Assembly (NCBI GenBank): GCA_022822265.1
Contig: JAJECA010000054.1
Span: forward strand, 1-40,649
DNA from: Acidimicrobiia bacterium
GTDB taxonomy: Bacteria; Actinomycetota; Acidimicrobiia; Acidimicrobiales; Bin134
Direction of reading: 5' to 3'
DNA length: 40,649 nucleotides
Shown here: positions 31,816 through 40,649 of the stretch, one piece after another
Position numbering within the stretch: position 1 is the stretch's first letter
How the letters are laid out: each line of letters begins with the position of its first letter
Notes under the pieces: model-generated
Seen by the model: the letters and a program-made list of their open reading frames with translations, nothing else
What the model was told of the DNA's origin: nothing
Database searches by the model: none
Made by a program: the position numbers and the translations under genes

Positions 31816-31975
31816 CACCTTCGTATTGGGGCAAACCGGCAATGCCCCCTCAGCGCTTCTAGCTCGATGAGATGAGCTGAAGGATCCGACACTGCCGAGC
31901 CGGGAATCGCACCTTGACAACCGAATAGATGTAGAAGAGGGGCCAGGCTCGTAGGGTTTTGCCATGAGCCAATTC

Positions 31976-31982
31976 GAGGAGG
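31976..31982 (+). promoter_or_regulatory. Strong ribosome binding site of the VOC gene
   Basis: GAGGAGG lies seven bases before ATG 31990. The 174-base gap 31816-31989 also holds a ten-codon frame (ATG 31964, MSQFEEAQPC) whose stop overlaps the VOC start; it may be a chance frame. A TTGACA near 31914 lacks a properly spaced -10 box. Confidence 0.6.
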
Positions 31983-31989
31983 CGCAGCC

Positions 31990-32448
31990 ATGCTGACGGC
32001 GGGGATTGACCATGTGGCGACCATAACTAAGGACTCGGATCGGCTTCAGCGGTTCTATGTGGAGAACTTTGGGGCTTCGATTGAGTTCGATGGGCCGGAG
32101 TTTCCGGGCGGGCCTCGGATGACCATCATCAACATCGGGCCGGACTGCGAGCTGAACGTGTTCGAGATCGACGGGAATACCGAGGCTGAGAATCAGACTC
32201 CTATGTACGGGCGGGGGCGGATCGACCACATCGGGCTGCTGGCGGCCAGCTTGGAGGAGTTCTCTGAGATCAGAGAGCGGCTGATGGCGGCCGGGGCGAC
32301 CGACGGCGTGGTCACCGTGTTCGGGCGCAAGCTCAGCATGTTCTTCCGGGACCCGGACCGGATGGAGTGCGAGGTGCTGGTGGCCAATCCCGACTTCGAC
32401 CCGGAGAACGCGATCTTCGGAGTGCCTTCGACCCTGTTCCAGTCGTAG
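31990..32448 (+). CDS. VOC (glyoxalase/bleomycin resistance) family protein
   Basis: Protein of 152 aa with two beta-alpha-beta-beta-beta modules. The first starts GIDHVATITKDSDRLQRFY; the second at RIDHIGLLAASLEEF near residue 75, and it closes with RDPDRMECEVLVAN. The His residues after Asp in each module and the late Glu (MECEV) fit metal positions of the superfamily. The exact reaction (isomerase, dioxygenase, or resistance) is not identifiable. It has the best Shine-Dalgarno site in this part. A truncated relative lies at 29776-29859. Confidence 0.85.
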   Translation: MLTAGIDHVATITKDSDRLQRFYVENFGASIEFDGPEFPGGPRMTIINIGPDCELNVFEIDGNTEAENQTPMYGRGRIDHIGLLAASLEEFSEIRERLMAAGATDGVVTVFGRKLSMFFRDPDRMECEVLVANPDFDPENAIFGVPSTLFQS

Positions 32449-32474
32449 CCGACGGGCCGCGCCGTTGGGGCTGG

Positions 32475-34019
32475 TTACTCGGCGGGTCGCCTTCGCCGGA
32501 TCGCCACTAGGGCGCCGGCTACTACGGCTGCGGCGGCTACGCCTATGCCGACGAAGACTCCGGTGTTTCCGCCTCCGCCGCCATTGCCGCCGGTGCCAGC
32601 GGCGGCGGCGATGGTTTCGGTTGGGGCGGGGGTCGCCGCCCTGGTTGGAGCGGCCGTGGGGGCCGGGGTGGGGGCTGGTGTCGGCGCTGGTGTGGGTGCG
32701 GCCGTGGGGGCCGGGGTGGGCGCGGCCGTCGGGGCGGCCGTCGGGGCTGGGGTTGCCACAACGGTTGGAGCGGCGGTGGGGGTTGGCTCTGGCTCTTCGG
32801 GCACCATGCCGCGGAAGGGTCCGGTCACCTCGTAGGTGATGCCGGTGAAGTTTCCGGTGATCTCTGATTCGGGAAGGACGTCTTCGGCGTTGTTGGGGGC
32901 CGGACCGCGCTGGCTGGAGAAGTACAGGCGGTCGCGCCGGGGATTGAAGACCGGTCCGGTGATCTCCGAACCGTCCTGGTCCAGGACGCGCAAGAACGGG
33001 GCGACCTCGCCCTCGGGCGTGATGATGACGATCTCCATGTTGCCGCCGTCTTCAGCCACGTACACGTCGCCGCTGCCTCCGTCCACGGTGAGGTTGTCGA
33101 CTCCTGAGAGGATCGCGGTTCCCTCCGACACCATTGCCGGGTCGGCCTCGTAGATCCGGCTGTAGGTCTGGTCGGCGGTATTGATCGCATGGATGATGTT
33201 GTCGAACTTGGTCGACCAGAACACGACATCGTTGTGATACCAAATGCCCTCGCCGCCCAAGAACGCCGTTGCCTCTCCGGGCAACTGCTGGCGGGTAAGC
33301 GTCTCGGCGGCCGACGGGTCGGGAACTTCGATCCAGGTGACTGACCCGTTTTCCTCGACGCGGGCGGCCTCCAGCAGGCCCTCGCTCAAATCGGGGTAGT
33401 TGGTGGGGGTGAACCGGTAGAACAGCCCGTCGAACTGGTCCTCGGTCATGTACACCTGCTGGCGGTCGGGATCGACCGCGGCCGCCTCGTGGGTGAAGAT
33501 CCCCATGGCCGGATGGGACACCGACTCTTCGGCCCCAGTCGGGTCGCACTCCCAGATCACCCCGTAGCCGGTGAAATCCTCCTCGCCTGACAGGAAGGTG
33601 CCCCATGGGGTTGGCCCGCCGCCGCAATTGGCGTTGCTGTCGGCTAGCAGCCGGTAGGCATCGAGGATCTCGCCGTCGGAGCCGTAGTGAATGGCTGAGA
33701 CTCCCGCGAAGCCGGGACGGAACACCTCGCTGTTGACCGTGTGGTACCAGCCGCCCTCGCCGTCGTCGAATACGGCCGCCCCGTCGGGGTAGACAAGCCA
33801 CCGGTAGTCGGAATTCCCCACCGGCTCCCCGGCCATCGCCACTATTCGAGACTTGAACCCAGGGGGCAGGAGGATCCCGTTCTCATCCGGCTCGATGCCA
33901 TCGAGAGCGCCGTAGGGCCCGGAGCCGGGCTGGGCACCCACTGCGCTGCCGACCAGGGGAACGGTGACGGCGCCGCCGGTGGCGACAACGGCGGCCCGCA
34001 AGAATTCACGCCTATCCAT
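32475..34019 (-). CDS. DUF839/PhoX-like exported phosphatase-type protein with a cell-surface anchor
   Basis: Protein of 514 aa. The N-terminus MDRREFLRAAVVATGGA is a Tat signal, implying export in folded, cofactor-bound form. The body (residues about 40-400) is DUF839/PhoX-like, with WGTFLSGEEDFTGYG, GIFTHEAAAVDP and a YMTEDQFDGLFYRFTP strand. Residues 412-467 form a Pro-Ala-Thr stalk, and about 486-507 a hydrophobic helix followed by RRRR, a membrane stop. PhoX enzymes are Ca/Fe alkaline phosphatases; activity here is inferred. It is downstream of uvrA by 68 bases on the same strand. Confidence 0.84.
   Translation of the reverse strand: MDRREFLRAAVVATGGAVTVPLVGSAVGAQPGSGPYGALDGIEPDENGILLPPGFKSRIVAMAGEPVGNSDYRWLVYPDGAAVFDDGEGGWYHTVNSEVFRPGFAGVSAIHYGSDGEILDAYRLLADSNANCGGGPTPWGTFLSGEEDFTGYGVIWECDPTGAEESVSHPAMGIFTHEAAAVDPDRQQVYMTEDQFDGLFYRFTPTNYPDLSEGLLEAARVEENGSVTWIEVPDPSAAETLTRQQLPGEATAFLGGEGIWYHNDVVFWSTKFDNIIHAINTADQTYSRIYEADPAMVSEGTAILSGVDNLTVDGGSGDVYVAEDGGNMEIVIITPEGEVAPFLRVLDQDGSEITGPVFNPRRDRLYFSSQRGPAPNNAEDVLPESEITGNFTGITYEVTGPFRGMVPEEPEPTPTAAPTVVATPAPTAAPTAAPTPAPTAAPTPAPTPAPTPAPTAAPTRAATPAPTETIAAAAGTGGNGGGGGNTGVFVGIGVAAAAVVAGALVAIRRRRPAE
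32619..32786 (-). repeat. Pro-Ala-Thr coding repeat (stalk)
   Basis: About 56 codons made of PTPAPT, PTAAPT and TAAPTP units within the DUF839 gene. The plus strand reads as imperfect GGGGCCGGGGTGG-type repeats. It encodes an extended wall-spanning linker. Length is likely variable between strains. Confidence 0.85.
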
Positions 34020-34087
34020 GGGCGGAGCCTAATGACTCGCCTAGCAACCCGCTCGTGGTCTGGGTGGGGCGCTTAGCCGCAGGGCGA

Positions 34088-36946
<2,859 letters not shown>

Positions 36947-36952
36947 GCAGTG

Positions 36953-36958
36953 AACTTA
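36953..36958 (-). promoter_or_regulatory. -10 box (TAAGTT) of uvrA, leaderless
   Basis: On the minus strand TAAGTT is followed by six bases and the GTG 36946. The 80-base region up to 37026 also serves the divergent FadH-like gene. No palindromic SOS box was seen. Confidence 0.5.
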
Positions 36959-37026
36959 TCGGCCCGCGCTAACAATTGAGACAGGAGAGATGGAAACAGC
37001 CGGAGAAAACGGACCCGAATAGCCCC

Positions 37027-39006
37027 ATGCCCTACCCCAACGTGTTCCAGCCGCTCGACATCGCCGGCTGTAAGCTGCCCAACCGAATAGTCCGGGCGGC
37101 CCACAGCACCGGCGCGGTGGGCGAAGACCTGATCGCCTACCACGAGGCCCGGGCCAAGGGCGGCGCGGCGCTCACCATTCTCCAGATCGCCGGAGTCCAC
37201 CCCACATCGCCCACCGACATCCCGGTGTTCACCGACAAAGTGCTCCCGTTCTATGAGGAGATGGCCGCCCGCCTGCACGCCGCCGGCGGCAAGGTGTTCC
37301 AGCAGCTTTGGCACGGTGGCGCAGCCATCGAGCAGCGGTCGCTCCAGAACTTCCAGCAGCCCTTGGCCCCCAGCGCCGTTCCCAGCCCGATGGTGGGCGT
37401 GGTTCCCCAGGAGCTGACCCAGGCCATGATCGACGAGCTGGTGGAGGCGTTCGCCACCGCGGCCCGTCGGTGCGAACAGGGAGGGCTCGACGGAGTGGAG
37501 CTCCATGGCGCCCACGGGTATTTGATCGGCCAATTCCTATCCCCGGCCACCAACCTTCGCGACGACGACTACGGGGGCAGCCTGGAAGACCGCACACGGT
37601 TCCTGCGGGAGATCCTGGCTGCCATCCGGGCCGAGACCAGCCCCGGCTTCCCCGTCGGACTCCGCATCTCGGCCGACGACCAAATCGAAGGCGGGGTCGA
37701 GCCGGAAGAAGCTGCCGCAATCGCCAAGCTGGTGGAGCCCCATGTCGACTTCCTCGATGTGTCGCTCTCGTCGTACTGGCGATTCCACAGGCTGCTGTCC
37801 ACGCTGGACGAAGGGCTGGGCTACGAGGTTCCTACCAGCGAGGTTGTTACCAAGGCGGTGGACGTGCCCACCATCGTCACCGGCCGCATCACCACCCTCG
37901 ACCACGCCGAGCACCTGATCAAGAGCGGGGTGGCCGATCTGGTGTCCATCGTTCGGGGAATGATCGCCGACCCCGAACTGGTGGCCAAGGCCCGCGACGG
38001 CCGGGAGAGCGAGATCCGCCCCTGCATCGGCACGTCGGTGGGTTGTGTGGCCCGCTTCATGGTGGCCGGAAAGATGCGCTGCGTGGTCAACACCGCGGCC
38101 GGCCAGGAAACCAAGGTGCCATTCGAGCCGATCGACCGGGTGGCCGAGCCCAAGCGGGTGCTCGTGGCCGGGGGCGGGCCCGCCGGCCTGGAGGCGGCTC
38201 GCACCGCGGCCCTGCGGGGCCACGAGGTGGTGCTCTACGAGATGACCGGCGAATTGGGCGGCCAGGTCCGCATGGCGGCCTCAGCCCCGCCCCGATCCGA
38301 TTTGGGGGCGATCACCGCCTTCCTGGCCGACGAGCTCGACCGCCTCGGCGTGACTGTGAAGCTCCGCTCCCCCGTCGATCCCGATGTGGTGGCCGAGGAG
38401 CGGCCCGACGAGCTGATCATCGCCACCGGCACCACCCCCCGCCGGGGCTTCCAGATCTCCGCGCCATCAATGCCAGTCCCCGGCGCCGACTTGCCCCACG
38501 TCTACACCAGTTGGGAGGTGCTGGGCTTCGGCGGCCGGGCCGCCATCGGCCAAAAGGCCGTGGTATTCGACGACACCGGCACGTTCGAGGCCATCTCGGT
38601 GTGCGACGCCCTGATGGCCGCGGGCGCAGAGGTGACCTTCCTCAGCCGCCACGAGCAGCTGGGGGCGACAATCCTGTACCCGGCCGCCACCGTGGAGGCC
38701 AGCCGGGAGCGGCTGTTCAGCGGCCCGTTCTCCTTCACCCCCGCAGTGGCCCTCCGGGAGATCACACCCGACGCAGTGGTCGCCCGCGACCTGGGCACCT
38801 ACACCCAGAGGAGCTTCGAGGCCGACACCGTGGTGATCGTGAGCTATCACGACTGCAACAACGAGCTGGCCGATCACCTGCGCTCTGAAATGGATGAGCG
38901 ATCCGGCACACCCCGCTTCAACATCCACCTGGCAGGCGACGTCAACGGCACCAACAGCATCATGGCCGCCATACACGCCGGCGCCCGAGTAGGCCGGGAG
39001 ATCTGA
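37027..39006 (+). CDS. FadH-like NADH:flavin oxidoreductase (OYE domain plus FAD/NAD domain)
   Basis: Flavoenzyme of 659 aa with the 2,4-dienoyl-CoA reductase architecture. Residues 1-330 form an FMN-binding old-yellow-enzyme barrel (QQLWHGG near 92-98; HGAHGYLIGQFLSP at 160-173). The Fe-S motif reads CIGTSVGC and MRC: C333, C340 and C352 are present but the second ligand is Thr336. Residues about 370 on form the Rossmann FAD/NAD part (VLVAGGGPAGLEAARTA). ATG 37027 was chosen over an upstream TTG. It could reduce enoyl-CoA or related unsaturated substrates. The gene lies between uvrA and uvrB and is not part of repair. Confidence 0.88.
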   Translation: MPYPNVFQPLDIAGCKLPNRIVRAAHSTGAVGEDLIAYHEARAKGGAALTILQIAGVHPTSPTDIPVFTDKVLPFYEEMAARLHAAGGKVFQQLWHGGAAIEQRSLQNFQQPLAPSAVPSPMVGVVPQELTQAMIDELVEAFATAARRCEQGGLDGVELHGAHGYLIGQFLSPATNLRDDDYGGSLEDRTRFLREILAAIRAETSPGFPVGLRISADDQIEGGVEPEEAAAIAKLVEPHVDFLDVSLSSYWRFHRLLSTLDEGLGYEVPTSEVVTKAVDVPTIVTGRITTLDHAEHLIKSGVADLVSIVRGMIADPELVAKARDGRESEIRPCIGTSVGCVARFMVAGKMRCVVNTAAGQETKVPFEPIDRVAEPKRVLVAGGGPAGLEAARTAALRGHEVVLYEMTGELGGQVRMAASAPPRSDLGAITAFLADELDRLGVTVKLRSPVDPDVVAEERPDELIIATGTTPRRGFQISAPSMPVPGADLPHVYTSWEVLGFGGRAAIGQKAVVFDDTGTFEAISVCDALMAAGAEVTFLSRHEQLGATILYPAATVEASRERLFSGPFSFTPAVALREITPDAVVARDLGTYTQRSFEADTVVIVSYHDCNNELADHLRSEMDERSGTPRFNIHLAGDVNGTNSIMAAIHAGARVGREI

Positions 39007-39041
39007 GCATTGGCCAGCGCCTGGTGATCCAGTATGGCCGG

Positions 39042-39047
39042 TAGCAT
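39042..39047 (+). promoter_or_regulatory. -10 box (TAGCAT) of uvrB, leaderless
   Basis: TAGCAT is followed by seven bases and GTG 39055. There is no Shine-Dalgarno sequence in the 48-base gap after the FadH-like gene, so a leaderless start fits. Confidence 0.45.
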
Positions 39048-39054
39048 CGCATAG

Positions 39055-40649
39055 GTGAGCAGCTTGGGGGACTCGGCCTTTCGGATGGTGTCGTCGTTCG
39101 AGCCGGCCGGGGATCAGCCCAAGGCCATTGCCGAACTGTCGGAGGGGTTGGAGCGAGGGGACCGGTTCCAGACGCTGCTGGGCATCACGGGATCGGGCAA
39201 GAGCGCCACGGTGGCCTGGACCATCGAGCAGGTGCAGCGGCCCACCCTGGTGCTGGCCCCCAACAAGTCGCTGGCGGCGCAGCTTGCCAACGAGATGCGG
39301 GAGTTCTTCCCCGACAACCGGGTGGAGTACTTCGTGTCGTATTACGACTACTACCAGCCCGAGGCCTACATGCCGGCCTCCGACACCTACATCGAGAAGG
39401 ACTCGTCGGTGAACGACGAGATCGACCGGCTGCGACACTCCACCACCGAGGCGCTGTTGACCCGCCGCGACGTGATCGTGGTGGCATCGGTGTCGTGCAT
39501 CTACGGGCTGGGCGGCCCCGACGAGTACAAGAACCTGCTGTGCATCGCCAAAACGGGCCAGAGCTACGACCAGCGCGACCTGCTGCGTCGGCTGGTGGAC
39601 ATGCAGTACGAGCGCAACGACACCAACCTGGTGCGGGGCCGGTTCCGGGTGCGGGGCGATGTCATCGAGGTCCACCCGGCCTATGAGGAGTACGTGGTTC
39701 GCATTCAGCTGTTCGGCGACGAGGTGGAGCAGATCACCACCGTCGATCCGGTGACCGGGGAGCGGCTCCACACCCTGAGCGAGGTGGTGGTGTTCCCCGC
39801 CACCCACTATGTGGCCGGCGACGAGCGCATGCGCCACGCCATCGAGGGCATAGAGGCAGAGCTCCAGGAGCGGTTGGCCTATTTCGACAAGGAGGGCAAG
39901 CTGCTGGAGGCCCAGCGGCTGCGGATGCGCACTACCTACGACCTGGAGATGATGCAGGAGATCGGCTTCTGCAACGGCATCGAGAACTACTCCCGCCACA
40001 TCGACGGCCGGGCCCCCGGCGAGCGGCCCTACACCCTGCTGGACTACTTCCCCGACGACTTCATCACCGTGATCGACGAATCCCATGTGGCCGTTCCCCA
40101 GCTCCATGGCCAGTTCGAAGGCGACCGCAGTCGCAAGAACACCCTGGTGGACCACGGCTTCCGGCTGCCCTCGGCGGTGGACAACCGCCCGCTGCGGTTC
40201 GAGGAGGTCATGGAGCGGGTGGGCCAGGTGGTGTTTCTGTCGGCCACCCCCAGCGACTACGAGATGAGCGTCTCCGATCAGGTGGTGGAGCAGATCGTGC
40301 GCCCCACCGGGCTGGTGGACCCCGAGGTGCAAGTGCGCCCCACCAAGGGCCAGATCGACGACCTGATGAAGCTGATCGAGGACCGCACCGAGGCGAGCCA
40401 GCGGGTGCTGGTTACCACCTTGACCAAAAAGATGGCCGAGGACCTCACCGAGTACCTGCTGGAGCTAGGGGTGCGGGTCCGCTATCTGCACAGCGAGGTG
40501 GACACCATCGAGCGGATTGAGATTCTGCGCGACTTGCGGCTCGGGGAGTTCGACGTACTGGTGGGCATCAACCTGCTGCGGGAGGGCCTGGACCTGCCCG
40601 AGGTGTCGCTGGTGGCCATCCTCGACGCCGACAAGGAGGGGTTCCTGCG
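39055..40649 (+). CDS. uvrB: Excinuclease ABC subunit B, 3' end outside the window
   Basis: DNA helicase-like damage verification subunit; 531 codons are present and the gene runs off the right edge. Visible parts are the Q-like start [17 protein letters not shown], Walker [11 protein letters not shown] (residues about 43-52), the [16 protein letters not shown] strand, the beta-hairpin region [20 protein letters not shown] and VIDESHV with the Walker B acidic pair. Motif [20 protein letters not shown] near the end is the helicase motif V region. The GTG start is the first in frame that matches the family and follows a TANNNT box. The usual UvrB length of about 660-700 aa implies roughly 130-170 codons are missing. 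Confidence 0.97.
   Translation, partial: MSSLGDSAFRMVSSFEPAGDQPKAIAELSEGLERGDRFQTLLGITGSGKSATVAWTIEQVQRPTLVLAPNKSLAAQLANEMREFFPDNRVEYFVSYYDYYQPEAYMPASDTYIEKDSSVNDEIDRLRHSTTEALLTRRDVIVVASVSCIYGLGGPDEYKNLLCIAKTGQSYDQRDLLRRLVDMQYERNDTNLVRGRFRVRGDVIEVHPAYEEYVVRIQLFGDEVEQITTVDPVTGERLHTLSEVVVFPATHYVAGDERMRHAIEGIEAELQERLAYFDKEGKLLEAQRLRMRTTYDLEMMQEIGFCNGIENYSRHIDGRAPGERPYTLLDYFPDDFITVIDESHVAVPQLHGQFEGDRSRKNTLVDHGFRLPSAVDNRPLRFEEVMERVGQVVFLSATPSDYEMSVSDQVVEQIVRPTGLVDPEVQVRPTKGQIDDLMKLIEDRTEASQRVLVTTLTKKMAEDLTEYLLELGVRVRYLHSEVDTIERIEILRDLRLGEFDVLVGINLLREGLDLPEVSLVAILDADKEGFL

Noticed and set aside
31964..31996. Ten-codon frame MSQFEEAQPC overlapping the VOC start
   Set aside because: Too short, no Shine-Dalgarno site of its own and inside the region carrying the VOC ribosome binding site; probably chance.
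32619..32786. CRISPR-like array
   Set aside because: The repeats are imperfect, contiguous and in frame with a Pro-Ala-Thr stalk; there are no spacers or cas genes.
32465..32839. Plus-strand frames over the Pro-Ala-Thr repeat
   Set aside because: Low-complexity translations of the DUF839 stalk repeat on the opposite strand.
36947..37026. SOS/LexA box upstream of uvrA
   Set aside because: No TCGAAC-N4-GTTCGA-type palindrome is present here, nor upstream of uvrB or uvrC.
38467..40332. 621-aa minus-strand frame over uvrB
   Set aside because: Antisense to uvrB and the FadH-like gene, with no recognised features.

Overview
The window looks like a chromosomal segment of a high-GC actinobacterium. 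Acidimicrobiia is my best guess; this is an inference from gene content, not a measured assignment. Supporting signs are GTG/TTG starts, two LLM-type (possibly F420-dependent) oxidoreductases, a DUF222-HNH protein, a RapZ with the actinobacterial GRS P-loop, and promoters whose -10 box lies 6-7 nt before the start codon (leaderless genes). No tRNA, rRNA, CRISPR array, transposase or integrase was seen.

Layout. Bases 1-2268 hold three adjacent type II toxin-antitoxin (TA) modules: DUF433/DUF5615, VapBC and Phd-type/PIN. Bases 2290-20535 are a catabolic region: an acyl-CoA ligase, a kelch lipoprotein, a leftward operon (SDR, molybdenum hydroxylase large subunit, split AtuA pair), a rightward operon (amidohydrolase, LLM oxidoreductase, thioesterase, two CoA-transferases), a second LLM oxidoreductase, then DUF1214, sulfotransferase and SDR. 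Bases 20560-25397 are housekeeping: uvrC-methyltransferase-rapZ leftward and nadA rightward. Bases 25438-28657 carry a leftward acyl-CoA ligase-Rieske oxygenase pair and a small membrane protein. Bases 28730-32448 are a second accessory island: leader ORF, HicAB, a RelB/Phd-like fragment, a HigA-like antitoxin, a decayed VOC gene, RHH-Doc, a DUF222-HNH protein and an intact VOC gene. Bases 32475-40649 hold a DUF839/PhoX-like surface protein, uvrA, a FadH-like flavoenzyme and uvrB, which runs off the window.

How it works together. All three subunits of UvrABC excision repair lie within about 20 kb. The catabolic region reads as CoA-ester based degradation of an unidentified carboxylic, terpenoid or ring compound: activation by ligases and CoA-transferases, oxidation by LLM, Mo, Rieske, SDR and FadH-type enzymes, and release by hydrolase and thioesterase. 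No regulator is encoded near it. The most unusual points are the repeated leaderless -10 architecture at TA and uvr genes, the HicAB/RelB-like/HigA overlap chain, a CoA-transferase pair in which one member lacks the catalytic Asp, an orphan Mo-hydroxylase subunit coupled to AtuA, and an in-frame-deleted VOC relic.
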